Assembly: GCA_002104895.1 (NCBI GenBank)
Contig: MCFG01000489.1
Location: forward strand, 1-43,588
Length of the DNA stretch: 43,588 nt
Reading direction: 5' to 3'
Source of the DNA: Anaeromyces robustus
Taxonomy: Eukaryota > Neocallimastigomycota > Neocallimastigomycetes > Neocallimastigales > Neocallimastigaceae
Shown piece by piece: positions 10,960 through 23,511 of the stretch. The translations under genes were made by a program, and so were the position numbers. Numbering within the stretch: position 1 is the stretch's first letter; each line of letters begins with the position of its first letter. Below the pieces are notes generated by a model that worked only from the letters and a program-made list of their open reading frames with translations, ran no database searches and had not been told where the DNA came from.

Positions 10960-13900
10960 TTAATTTTTATCTTTAATTGTATTTATATTTATATATGTAC
11001 TTTTAGTTGTACTTTTAGTTGTACTTTTAGATGTACTTTTAGTTGTACTTTTAGTTGTACTTTTAGATGTACTTTTAGTTGTACTTTTAGTTGTACTTGT
11101 AGTTATACTTGTAGTTGTAATTGTGTATTTATATGTATCTATTTCTGTATCTATATCTATGGTTGTATTTGTATCATTTTTATAAATCAGGATTTTCCAT
11201 TAGAGATTTAACTTCATCGAAGTTGTAGTTAAGAAAATATAAATTACAATAATCATACATTTGATATCTAAACGTTTCATCTACAAAAACATTGACAGGG
11301 TTTTCTTTTAATGAATAACCTTCAACAGATATACAATGAAGAACATGATCATTTTCATTATGATAATAATTGTGACATTTGTCAGAAAATATATTTTTAC
11401 ATTGTTCTATAAATTTGTTTTCATCTAATGAAACTTCATTAATAATACAATCTTTATATTCTATTAACTCTTTATCACAGTTTTCAATAATCGTCTTTTT
11501 ATTTTCTTCCATGTACTTCTTACAAATTTTATTACCATAATTAAGTTTTTCTTCCAAATTACCAACCTTTTTATCAAAATATGATTGACAATAAGGATAA
11601 TGATTAATATAAAGATTTTGATTATAGAACCAGTCTTGACATATATTAATTTTAAATGTCAGACAAAAATCTTTTAATTCATCCTCACTTAAATTTGATA
11701 CGTCATCGATATAGCATCTTTTATAATAATCTAATCCATCTTCACATTGTTCTAAAATTTCTTCTGGTTCAGCATTACATACTGTTTTATAAATATTAAT
11801 ATTATTTTTAAGTAAATTAAATTTTTCGATATAGGTTTCATTTTTATAATAATTTTCAGTAAAAGAACAAACAAAACCATTTCGTTCAAATTCATAAAAC
11901 TCTTGACATTTTTCTGAATTATAAATTTTACAATTTTGTAATAATTCATCATTACTCATATATGAATTATAAGTTAATAAACATTCTTGATTCTTTTCGG
12001 AATTTAATTCATTTTCACATTGTGAAAAAATATTTTTTATAGTGTCATCACTAAATAAAAAATAATTATCACATTTACTCTTATTATTATATTTGATTTC
12101 TGATATTTCTTTTTTTTCTTCATTAGAATAACAGGAAATACCAGTTTCAAAGAACTCTCTACATTTTAGAGAATTATATATAGTACATTCTTCTATGATT
12201 CTATCGTCACCATCTTCAGAAGAAATTTTAAAAATACATTCATCGGAATTTACTAATAATTTTTGACATTTTTTTTCTACGTTACTTAAAATACTTTGAC
12301 ATTTATTTTGACTATATTCATATATTTCTTTAAGTTCATTTGAATCTTCTGGAATAGATTTAACAAAATTTTTTAAGGTATGACATACAGATAAATTTTT
12401 TATTCCATTTTTATAAAATTCTTGACATTTTTCAGAATTTAAATTTTGACATGTTTCTTTAAGTTTAAATTCATTATCCAAAGATTCATTAATAGTATTA
12501 TCAATTTTACATTTTGAAAAAGTATTATATTCTTTTTTACATGCATCTTCAAGAATAGCAGAACATATCGATGAATGGAAATTAAAATTATTAAAAGGTT
12601 GAAATGTTTTATGATTTTCAGAAACTGAGCAAGAAGAATTATTATAATTTTTATTTCTATAAAATGATATACATTTATCTGACATAAAAATCATACATTT
12701 TTTTATTAATGAATCTTCAAAATTACCATTCTCATCAGTATACTCATAATATTTATCTATAAAATCTGAAGGAATATCAATTATACATTCTTCATTTTCT
12801 TTAATTTCTTTGTCACATTCTTCAATAGATTTTTCTGTGGAAGTACAAAATCCATAATCTTTTTGACATCCATTTTCAATAAAACATCGATCATCGGTTT
12901 TAATATTATAATTAACACATATACCTTCTTTGGTACAACATCCTTCAGGACAAATAGTATGATGATCCGATGAAATACCACATTTAATAGCATTATCATC
13001 TGGTGAATAACTTATCTTTTTACCATTATTAACAAGTCTATTGGGGTGTATCTTCTGAACCTATATTTTTTATGACATTCTTTATCGACATATCAATTAA
13101 AGTTTGTTTCATTAATTCTTGATTAAATTTAATTTCAGGATGTTCTGAAATAATAGTAGCAACAACACCTGCGACCATTGGTGTAGAATATGATGTTCCT
13201 CTATTTCTTCTTAAAATATCAGAATCTGATCTCATGGCAGATATATCAATAACATCACCAGGAGCAAAAATATCAATACATTTTCCGAAATTAGAATAAG
13301 CTGATCTAACTATTTCATTATTTTTAATTTCAGAATCTACTGCTCCAACTTTTATCAATTTATTATATCCAGTAAATTCATTAAATTTGTAACCATATTT
13401 TGTTGCACAAACATTTTTATCTGAATTACCAGCTGGAACAAGGAAAATAAAACCTTCATTTAATAAATCATTAATTTTATCTTCAATTGAATGGTCATAA
13501 TAACTTCCCCCACCAGCAGACAAACTTATTACTGTTTTATGTTTTTTACCATTATTTAAAATATAATCTAAGCCTTTCAATATGGATGATTGCGAAAAAT
13601 CTATTGCGATCATATGAATATTTGCTTTTTTAGCTACTCCAAATATTTTACCTCCTGCAATGGATGAAGTAAGAATACCATGATATGGATTATCATCATT
13701 ATCAGCATAACATTTTCTTTTTTCATCACCTGTAGTGAAATGAAAATTAATACGATCTGAAATTGCATCACAAGATACAGTACGTTCATAAGATTGTCCT
13801 TTATAAGTATCATAATCATCATAATTAGTATTTATACCCATATCCAAAAGATAAATATCAACACCTTGACCGGCACTACTTGGATAATAAAAATTTTCAT

Positions 13901-14667
13901 CATAAGTTTTATTATGATTAATATTAGAAGGAGATTGAGAAATTATGGATAAATAATTTGGATAACTTGGATAATTAAAGGGTTGAACACTTACATCACT
14001 CCAATTAGTTTCTTTTTTAATTTCTTCAATATCATAATAAATATTATTTTTATTTTCCTCATTATAATTATTGGTATTATTTTTGTTATTATTGTTGTTG
14101 TTAATTAAACCATCAATAGTAAAAGTCGTTGATTTTTCTAAATATAATATATTATTTAATTTACGTACTTTTTCTAAAATTTCATCAGAAAGGTAAGCAA
14201 TAATAGCATAATAATTATTAATAGGACAAATATATGAAACTAAAATAGAATCAAATGGTATTAATTCAGTTAAATCATCATTTGAGTCGATATTATTTGT
14301 GTTGTTTAAAGAACGCTTATAAAGACTATTATTAGGTCTTGTTTTATTTTTAAATAAAAATTTCTTTTTATTATTACTGTTACGTTTTTTTTAAAATTGG
14401 TGAATTTAATTCTTCTAATTTTTGATCCATTTCACCATTTTCTAAAGTGTAAGTTTCTTTATTTTCTTGAATAACATCATAAATATCATTCATTCTATCA
14501 TTAGTCAATGTTTCTATTTGATTTTGAACATCTTTACTTTCTTTATCAAAAATTTTATCAGATTGTTTTCTTTGAATTCCAATAATATAATATGCATTTT
14601 CTGAATAAACAGTAGCATAAAAATTAAACAATATAAGAAATATTGTAAATAAAATATTATTCTTCAT
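10960..14667 (-). pseudogene. Second subtilisin-CBM18 paralogue, several frame breaks
   Basis: This tandem paralogue of 4781-8549 (offset 6118 bases) has the same order: signal peptide (MKNNILFTIFLILFN), I9-like propeptide, S8 domain, CBM18 and six KC-x2-FY repeats. The catalytic motifs are intact: LLDMGIN, YHGILTSS, PAGN and GTSYSTP. Relative to the first copy it has an extra base in an A8 run at about 14383-14391, an extra base near 13042 (ACACCCCAATAG against ACACCAAATAG), and a shift near 11185 that separates the Thr/Lys/Ser-repeat tail (11190-10960). The propeptide-catalytic junction that is broken in copy 1 is in frame here. Two breaks are single-base length changes, so sequencing error in an A+T-rich assembly is possible. 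Otherwise this is a young pseudogene. Confidence 0.85.
10993..11105 (-). repeat. 12-bp coding minisatellite (Thr-Thr-Lys-Ser)
   Basis: The unit TTTTAGTTGTAC with a variant TTTTAGATGTAC repeats about eight times. On the minus strand it encodes TTKS/STSK-type repeats, a likely O-glycosylated tail. The tail of copy 1 is Thr-rich but lacks this repeat, so it expanded after duplication. Confidence 0.8.
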
Positions 14668-14841
14668 TTTTCTTATGAATAATTTTTTTTATTCGTTTTT
14701 AATTTATTATAATTTTATTTTATTTGATTTGATTTGATTTTTAATTATATATATTTATTTTTAAATTTTTATATTTTATTTTTTTTAATTTACTATAATT
14801 TTATTTTATTATTATTATTTTGATTTTACTTATTAACTATT

Positions 14842-14873
<32 letters not shown>

Positions 14874-15000
14874 TTTTAATTTTTATTCTTTGAAGAAAAA
14901 AAAAATATTTTTTTTCGTTGCTTTTATATATTTTTTTAAAAATAATTGTGTTTTAATCGTGTAACATAAAAAAAAATAAAAGATTTTTCTACTTTATAAT
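14668..15000 (-). promoter_or_regulatory. 5' leader of the second protease copy
   Basis: It carries the same CTTATGAATAAT block next to the start codon and the same TAACATAA...AAAGATTTTTCT block 290-320 bases upstream as the leader at 8550-8860. Confidence 0.45.
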
Positions 15001-15339
15001 ATTTATTAATTTCTGATTATAAAGAAAAGAAAAAATTAAATTTAAAAAAATTTTTTTTAAATTTTTTTTTTTATGTTTTAAAATAAAAAAAAAAAAAAAA
15101 AAAAAAAATTAGTTTCATGTTGATCTATAGTATAAAATAAAAGAATTTTCTAAAAATATATAAAATAATAAAAATAAAAATAAAAATATTTTTATTTTTA
15201 TATTTCATAGTTAAATACTATTTAAAAGTAAATAAAGAAATAAATAAATAAAATAATTTTATTATATATACGAATAAAAATATATTTATTAATAGTAAAT
15301 TTTTATACTCTGACAGTTCTAATATATAATTATTTATAA
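15001..15339. other. Low-complexity intergenic DNA
   Basis: Poly-A and poly-T tracts and ATAAAAATA-type repeats. No gene is seen. Confidence 0.5.
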
Positions 15340-15465
15340 AAATTCATTATTATAATTAAAATTTTCTTCTGAATTATCGAATATTTTATCTAAATATGAT
15401 TGACAAAAAGGATAATTAATAATATATTGATTTTCATTAAAGAACAAATCTTGACATTCCATAAA
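15340..15465 (-). pseudogene. Relic of the KC-x2-FY repeat region of a third protease copy
   Basis: On the plus strand, TTATCTAAATATGATTGACA and AAAGGATAATTAATAATATA closely match 5413-5455 and 11570-11605, which encode YPYCQSYFDK in the two longer copies. The match ends abruptly on both sides in low-complexity DNA. It represents roughly 40 codons of a lost paralogue. Confidence 0.7.
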
Positions 15466-16405
15466 ATTTAAAATTATCTATAAAAAAATTTTTTTTATTT
15501 TCCTTATAATTTAAACACAGAAAAAAAAAAAAAAAAAAAAAAAAACACAGTTTTAGATTTTGAATATTATTTATATATTCAAACACAAATAAATATTAAT
15601 AAAAAAAAGTAAAAAAAAAAAAAAAAAAAGTATAAAAATTAATAGTTTTATAAACAGTTTTATATTTACATCCATATATAATATATAAAATTTATTTTTA
15701 TATAATATATATTAAGTAATAAAATTTTATTTATCTAGGTATGTAGATATTAATACAAATCTATTATTAAGTAGGATTAAATATTTAATAACCTAATCTT
15801 AGTTAAGTTCTATTATTTAATAACCTAATCTAAGTTAAGTTCTATATTCAAACTATATTTTTCTAAATATTTAATAATATTTTTAATATATAATGTATGT
15901 AATATGTAAATATCTAGCTTATCTTCTATTGGATGATCCATGAACGGCTACATTTGTGTTGTTTCATTACATTTCATACAAAAAAAAAAAAAAAAAAAAA
16001 AAAAACTCTATCACATAATAATATTGAGTTATTATATAATGTAATGTATTACATATACATTATTTTAATTATGTAACCATTACATATAAATATATTTTTT
16101 TTAAAAAAAAAAATTCAAAAAAACTTAATATCATATGATATATTATAATTTTATAAATCTATGTAAATTTATAATAAATGTTGGTTAAATTTCAAAGAAC
16201 ATTTAATAATTTATTTATTTATTTATTTATCTATTCACTATTTATCCATCTATCTATTTATTTATTTATCTATCCACTATTTATCCATCTATCTATTTAT
16301 TTATTTATTATCTATCTATTTATCTATCTCTTTATTTATTTATCTATCCACTATTTATCCATCTATCTATTTATTTATTTATTATCTATCTATTTATCTA
16401 TCTAT

Positions 16406-16500
<95 letters not shown>

Positions 16501-18052
16501 TTATTCTTTCATTTAAAAATAACAGAATAATTGTAATTAATAAATAATAATTAAATAATTATATAATAATTAATTAATAAATAATTGTATATATAATTAA
16601 TAATTTAAATAAAACAACAATAACAATGATTGCACCAATAAAATTAAAATATTTATCAATAAGTTAATGAACCAATAAAAATATTTTAAATAATTATCAA
16701 ATAAAATTAATAATAAAAAATGTTACATGAAAAAAAAAAAAAAAAAAAAAAAAAAAGAAAAAGAATTACTCATCATCATTCATTAAATAATACGACAAAT
16801 AACTGGAAATGAAATTAAAAATAATATTAAATAAAGTTTAATTAAAAAAAAATTCTTTTCCTTCCTTATAAAGTAGGAAAAATAAAAATAAAAAAAAAAA
16901 TAAAAAAAAAAATAAAAAAAAAAAAAATAAAAAAATAATAATTAATAAAATTATTTTAATGTATTTTTATTAATGTAATAAATAAAATACAATAAATTTT
17001 AATAAATATAATTTTAATAAAATGTAATTTAATAAAATGTAATTTTAATAAAATGTAATTTAATAAAATGTAATATCCTACAATTTAATACGTAATAATT
17101 TTTAATGATATTTTTTTATTTTTATTTTTTTTAATTATACTTAATTAAAATTTTTATGTATTTTTTTATTATCAAACTTTTTAAATTGGCGTATGGAAGA
17201 GAAACTAGAAAAACAAGAACTAATACTTAAATACTTATTCATTATTCATATAAAAAAATAATTAAAGGTAGTTTTTTTTTTCATAAATACATTTTTTTTT
17301 GTACATTTATCTTTTTTTTGTGAATTTTGACATAAAGAAATTGAATATTTTTCTAAAAAAAAAAAAAAAAATAGTACATATAATATAATATTTGTATAAA
17401 ATAGTTTTAATATTACCTATTTTTACAATAACAATAAAACTATTTTATATATTTAATATTATAAAATGTTACTCATCCATGATGAGACAAAAAAAAATAT
17501 TTTATATTATATAAATAAATAAAATAAATTATTACATTAAATGTTTCTTTTTTTGTTTGTTTGTTTGTTTTTTTATCTTTAATATAAATAAAAAAAAATT
17601 ATTATTATTTATTATTTATTATTTTTGAATAAACCTTTTAATAATACTTGCATAAATATTGAGAAAAGTATTAATAATTTGTTTTAGATTTTAAATTACA
17701 TTTTTTATTAAAGTACAAATTAAAACAGTTTTTTTATTTTATTAAAAAAGAAATTAATTAAATAAAATATTAAATAAATTAATCTTATTTAATATTATTG
17801 ATTAATTTGTTACTATTTTTAATCTTTATTTTTCTTTGTTTGCTTTTTTTGTTATTGTATAAAAAAAATTATGAAATAAAAAACAAAAAAAAAAAAAAAC
17901 TATAAATAACTTCAAAAATCCTTACACTTTTTTTTTTTTCCTTAAAAAAATCATTGTATATAAAATAAATATACATATATAAAGTAAAGTAAATAGAAAA
18001 TAGAAAAAAATAATTTTTTTTTTATAACAAAACAAAAGAAAAAAAAGAAAAA
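15466..18052. other. Long intergenic stretch with simple repeats
   Basis: It contains a two-unit direct repeat at about 15785-15846 (TAATAACCTAATCT and AGTTAAGTTCTAT), a short less A+T-rich patch at 15915-15970, a tetranucleotide array (16205-16505), many poly-A tracts and a TATATAAAGTAAAG motif at about 17977 that could serve the gene at 18053. No other gene is seen. Confidence 0.6.
16205..16505. repeat. (ATTT)n / (ATCT)n tetranucleotide array
   Basis: Pure and mixed TTTA/TCTA units run for about 300 bases with an internal higher-order repeat (a block with CCACTATTTATCCATC occurs three times). The 112-codon frame over it (16178-16516) is only the translation of this repeat. Confidence 0.95.
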
Positions 18053-18820
18053 ATGCGTTTTTCAAAGATATTTTTAGCTCTTTTAACTACAATTACTGTA
18101 CCATCTACTTTAGCTGCTACTAATGGTAAATGTAATAATAGATCTGGTATTTGTATTTCTACTGGTAATTGTAGTAAATATGGGGGTAAAAGTTATAGTG
18201 GATATTGTCCAAATGATCCAAATGATATTAAATGTTGTGATGAAATTCCTTGTAGACATGATGATGGAAGAACAGGTAGTTGTAAATTTGATAATGAATG
18301 TTCAGGAGTACAAATTAGTGGTAAATGTCCAGGAGGTAGTAACTTTAAATGTTGTATTCCTCCAGTAAATAATGCTAAACCAAAGTACTTTACTATTAAT
18401 GAACTTATAAAATCTACTACCGCTACTCAAAGAGGTATTGATAATACTCCATCCGCAGCTATTAGAGCTAAACTTGAAAGTCTTATTGTTAATTGTCTTG
18501 ATCCTATTCGTGAAATATTTGGTAAACCTATTATTGTTACTAGTGGATATCGTTGTGAAGCTTTAAATAAAGCTGTAGGTGGTGCTACTAATAGTCAACA
18601 TAAAAAAGGAGAAGCTGCTGATCTTGTACCAGGAAATGGAGGAACACTTAAAGAACTTTACAGAGCTATTATTAAATTTGGAAATTATGATCAATTTATT
18701 CTTGAAAATAGTAGTTGGGCTCATGTTAGTTGGACTAGTAATCCACGTCGTCAAATTCTTTACTATAATGGTAGTAGTTATATTGATATAACCAATAATT
18801 ATCAAAACTACATAAATTAA
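18053..18820 (+). CDS. Secreted M15 D-Ala-D-Ala carboxypeptidase-like protein with Cys-rich modules
   Basis: This intronless 255-aa protein starts MRFSKIFLALLTTITVPSTL, a signal peptide. Residues 25-67 and 68-101 are two Cys-rich modules, each ending KCC (IKCC, FKCC). Residues 110-255 match the Peptidase M15_3 family: SGYRC at 164-168, SQHKKGEAADL giving zinc ligands His183 and Asp190, FILEN with the likely catalytic Glu218, and WAHVSW with His224. The zinc site therefore looks complete. The family cleaves D-Ala-D-Ala or related bonds in bacterial peptidoglycan; fungi have none, so the likely substrate is rumen bacteria. The domain is typical of bacteria and phages, suggesting horizontal transfer followed by addition of eukaryotic-looking Cys modules. 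The start follows an A-rich leader (AAAGAAAAAATG). The reading frame uses A/T-ending codons like its neighbours, so it is well adapted. Confidence 0.93.
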   Translation: MRFSKIFLALLTTITVPSTLAATNGKCNNRSGICISTGNCSKYGGKSYSGYCPNDPNDIKCCDEIPCRHDDGRTGSCKFDNECSGVQISGKCPGGSNFKCCIPPVNNAKPKYFTINELIKSTTATQRGIDNTPSAAIRAKLESLIVNCLDPIREIFGKPIIVTSGYRCEALNKAVGGATNSQHKKGEAADLVPGNGGTLKELYRAIIKFGNYDQFILENSSWAHVSWTSNPRRQILYYNGSSYIDITNNYQNYIN

Positions 18821-20994
18821 ATTTTAAATTAAAAATTAAAAAAAAAATAATAAAAAAAAAATCTCAAAAAGAAGATTGACCCCGCATTTTTTTTTTTTTT
18901 TTTTAATTTTATTTTTATATATTTAAACAATATATAAAATAAAAATAAAAATAAAAAAAAAATAAAAAATCATAAATATTTTTAAATTAAAAAAAAAAAT
19001 AAAAATATTTATTAAAATAATTAAAAATTAAAAATTAAAAAAATTAAAAAAATAAACAATCATAAATATTATTTTTAATTAGGTTAATATTGATTATTTG
19101 TATATAACATATATATATTATTAAAAAAATATATAAAAATTTTAAATACTTTTTTTTTCATTTAAAAAATAAAATGAAAATAAAAAAAATATCATAAATA
19201 ACATAAAAAACATAAATAACATAAAAAAACATAAATAACATAAAAAAACATAAATAACATAAAAAAACATAAATAACATAAAAAACATAAATAACATAAA
19301 AAACATAACATAAATAAAATAAATAAATGTAAAATTTAAAAGAAAAAAAATAAAAATTAAATAAAAAGTTAAATAAAAGTTGAATAAAAAGTTAAATAAA
19401 AGATATAAAAAGGATAAAATGTTGACAAATAAATAAATAAATAAATATTTATTTATTTATTTACTTATTTACTTATTTACTTATTTACATATTTTTTTAA
19501 TTTATTGATCTTTACTTTTTAATTATGTCTTTTTTTTTTTTTTTTTTTTTGTGTATTATTCATTAACAATATTTAAATTGTACTTCGATTAAAAAAGATT
19601 AATAGGAATTCATTTTAGTATTAAATAAATAAATAAATTAATAAACAAGTGTAAAAGTAAATTATAATTATAGATTAATTTTTTAATAAAATATTGTTAT
19701 AATATAATAATATTATTAATACAAAAAATATAAATAATGAATATTAATTTTTTATTTATTTTATTTCTATTTTATTTTTATTTTATTTTTTATTGAATTA
19801 ATATCTAAAATTTTGTATTAATTTTCAAATAAATAAACAAAAAAACTAAACATATTAAAAATGAATACAAATATTTTAAAACATTTTTATTGGCATTAAT
19901 AAATAATAATAAAAAAAAATAAAAAAAAAAAAATAATAACAATTATAAAAAGTTTGTTTAAAATGTAAATTATTTTTTTTATCTGTACGAAAATTTCCCA
20001 AAGTCAACACTATTTTTAGTATTTTCACATTCCTTTATATTTATTTATTTATTGATTTATTTATTGGTTTATCTATCTATTTATTTATTTATTTATTTTT
20101 TACAATATTATTTTTTTTACAATATATAAATATTAGTTAATCCAATTTTATTTATTATATCAATTTATTAATTAGTAAAAAAAAAAGGTTAATTACAAAA
20201 AGAAAAAAAAGAAAAAAAAAATTAGTAAAGGGTTAATAAAAAATTTTTTTAATTGATTTTTTTTTTATAATAAAATATTACATATAATTTTTTTAATTTA
20301 ACATCATATATATTTATATATTTATTTTTATATTTATGTATATTAAGTAATAATAATAATAATAATAAGTAATAATAATAATAATAAATCAAAAACAAAC
20401 AAACATGGAAACATATTCTTTTTCTTTAAAAATTATTTTATTAAATCCATTTTTTATACTATTTAAATATTGATTTTAATTTTTTATTTTTTTAATTGTT
20501 ATTATTCATTAATTAAAAACTTAATATTAAATAAATATTTTTATATAATAATAAAAACACTTTTTTTTTTATTTTTATTTTTATATTATTATTATTGTTA
20601 TTAATAAAATTAACAAAATTTTATAAAACATTTTCTATTTTATTTAATAGTCTTTTTTTTTTTTTTTTTTTTTTGAACAAATAAATAAAATAGAATAAAA
20701 TAAAGTTAATATTATTATATTAATTATTATCTATTAATTATTATATATTATAAAATAATAGTATATAATAATAGTAAATAATAATATAATAATAGATTTT
20801 GTAATATTATATATATTGTATAAAATATTAATATATATAAATCATGTCAAAAAAGTTTAACAGATTTTATAATTATTATTATTTAATATATTTATTATTA
20901 TTTATAATTCTTTTAATATATAGTCATAAAATTATAAGAAAAATTCATAAATTTATGTTATCTAATGAGTTCCTCTGATAGTTTCTAAACCACC
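18821..20994. other. Intergenic A+T-rich DNA
   Basis: No gene is seen. It holds a CATAAATAACATAAAAAA array (19190-19310), AAAT/ATTT runs (19430-19490, 20040-20095) and several poly-T tracts. A small patch with fewer simple repeats at 19985-20035 (ATTTCCCAAAGTCAAC) has no reading frame. Confidence 0.55.
19190..19312. repeat. Tandem repeat, unit CATAAATAACATAAAAAA
   Basis: About six units of 18-19 bases with small length changes in the A run. There are no spacers, so it is not a CRISPR-like array. Confidence 0.85.
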
Positions 20995-21125
20995 ATTATT
21001 TATTATCATATGATATTTACTCATTATTTTATGTTAAATTATTAATTTTTATTAATAAAAGCATTACATAAATTTATTATTATTTGACGATCACATGTAT
21101 GATATTTGCCACTATTTATTTTTAA
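20995..21125 (+). promoter_or_regulatory. Upstream module of the first LRR gene, conserved at the second
   Basis: ATTATCATATGAT, TTACATAAATTTAT, ATCACATGT and ATTTGCCAC occur in this order about 0.9-1.0 kb before the start at 21994. The same blocks in the same order lie at 27172-27296, about 1.0-1.1 kb before the second LRR gene. CATATG and CACATG are E-box-like (CANNTG). It is either a shared upstream control region or a remnant of the duplicated flank; blocks conserved amid scrambled simple repeats favour function. Confidence 0.45.
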
Positions 21126-21993
21126 TAATTGTTACGTTTGATGTTGATGATGATGTGACAAATAATTTAAAATAATAATAATTAGTGAATGATTTATTAA
21201 TTAATTTAATTTATTTATTTAATTATTTATTTATTTATTTAATTTTATTATTTATTTATTTATTTAGTTATTATTTATTTATTTATTTATTAATTTATTT
21301 ATTAATTTATTTATTTAATTATTTGATGGATGGATAGATGTTTATAATTTTTTTTTATTGATTTTTTGTATAATAATATAATAATAGTTATTGTGTACAT
21401 GTGTACAATACTAATTTTATTTTATTATTTTATTTAAAAAATAAATTAAAATTTAAATTAAATTTTTTTATTTTTTATTATTTTAATATTTTAATATTAT
21501 AATAAAATAAAATAAAAAGATAAAAAAATGTAAAAATGTAAAAATGTAAAAATGTAAAAAAGAAAAAAAAAAAAACAATTTTTTATTATTTTAATAGAAA
21601 TTTAAATTAAATATAAATATTTTAGATTTAGTGTCGTACAAAAAAGAAATTTGATTAATTAGAATAATACTAAATAAAATATATAATAAAGTAAAATAAA
21701 AAAGATTTTAAACTTTTTTTTTTTTTCTTTTTTTTTATAATTAAAATAATTATTATTTAAATAAAATAATAGTAATAAATAAAAAAAAAAAGAAAATAAA
21801 AAAAAGTTATTAAGTTTTAAATAAAATTTAATAACATTAAAGACAAAAAATAAAAAATAAAAATAAAAATAAAAAAGTAATTATAGTATTACTTTGTATA
21901 AATATAATTGTCCTACATATAAAAAAACCCAATTATATAAAAAGAAATTACAAAAAATTATTTTTTAAATAAAAAAAAAGAAAAAAAGGAAAA
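21126..21993 (+). other. 5' flank of the first LRR gene
   Basis: It contains (ATTT)n runs (21200-21310), an AAAATGT repeat (21530-21560) and, near the start codon, TATAAAAAGAAATTACAAAA-like A-rich leader. GTTATTAAGTTTTAAATAAA at about 21810 and AATTTAATAACATTAA just after it are matched before the second gene at about 28165-28205. Confidence 0.45.
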
Positions 21994-22185
21994 ATGAAGT
22001 TCAACTTATTATTTAAAACAATTTCTTTATTTATGTTAAATACTTCTTATCTCTTTACTAGAGCTGAAAGTATTAATGAATGTAATGAAATTAAAGAAAA
22101 TTGGGGTAATTATGTTAGTCAATGTATTAATGACTCTGGAAAAGCTTCTGAAATGTAATTAAAAAAAAAAATTTATTTAAATTAC

Positions 22186-22216
<31 letters not shown>

Positions 22217-22747
22217 AAATTTTAAATTAATTAAATTTAATTCTTTTTTTTTTTTTTTATAATAATAAATAATTTACCTTATTTTAATTCTTTTTATAAT
22301 ATTAATATTTATAACATGTATATGTCTATTATTAACAACTATTAAAAAAGAACTATTAAGGGTGGTATAACTCAAGATTTAATTAATAAATTAGCTACTT
22401 TATCAGAACTTGATACCCTGTAATATATATATATATAAATATATAAATAAGAAATAATAATAATTTCATTTATTTTTTTTTCTTTTATTTTTTGAATAAA
22501 AAAAAAAAAAAACTAATTTATATATTTATATTTATATTATATGGATATATATATTTTTTAAATTAATTTAAAAGTTCTTTCGTTTATGTTCCTATAAATG
22601 ATGAATTAAATTTTAGACCTTTAAGAAATCTTACTAAACTTCATTCAGTGTAACTATTTAAAATAATAATTCAATATATATATAAATTGATTTATTTTTT
22701 TTTTTAAAATTTATAATTTTAAATAAGTATTTAAATAATAAATAATA

Positions 22748-22782
<35 letters not shown>

Positions 22783-23463
22783 TTTTCTTTTATAAAAATA
22801 AATTTATCATTATAATATTAATATAATATTATTATTTTTTTTTAAATAAAATATAATTATTTAAATAGTTCTTTTGATAATGAAAAAAGAAGAGAGTATG
22901 ATCCATTTAGAGTTCGTAATAAACTTTTAAAATATTTCCCAAATTTAACACGTTTGTAAGTCATCATATATTTAGCTATTTTTAAATAATTATATAATAA
23001 TTTTTTTTTTTAATTTTTTATTTTATTTTTATTTTTTTTTTTTTTTTTTTTTTTGGGGGGGGGTACTAAATTTTAATGTTATTTATATATATTTCATTAG
23101 AGAATTCTATCATGTTATAATTGGAAAATCAGCTCTTGATGAAATTGGTTCTTTAACTAACCTTAAATCTGTGTAAATAATTTTTTATTATTAGTAGAGA
23201 TATATAAATATATATAAAAATAATTTATATATATATATTTATTCTTTTTTTAAAAAATAAATAAAATAAAATTTAGCGAATTTTATAAAACTACTTTCGA
23301 TGAAGATGCTACTTTCCATTCCTTTAAATTATTATCTAATCTTAAATATTTGTAAATTATTATTATTTTTTTATTATAAATAATAATAAATATTATTAAT
23401 TAAATATATTTAATATAAATATCTTATAAATTATATATATATCATACTATTTATAAATTAATA

Positions 23464-23511
<48 letters not shown>

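Noticed and set aside
16178-16516. 112-codon ORF rich in LFIY
   Set aside because: It is the (ATTT)n/(ATCT)n array read as protein.
18563-18805. Antisense and shifted ORFs over the M15 gene
   Set aside because: Shadow frames of a well-supported coding region.
19190-19312. CRISPR-like array
   Set aside because: Units are head to tail without unique spacers and the genome is eukaryotic.
23055-23063. G9 run inside an LRR intron as a possible G-quadruplex
   Set aside because: It is a single G run with no partners nearby; more likely a sequencing or homopolymer feature.
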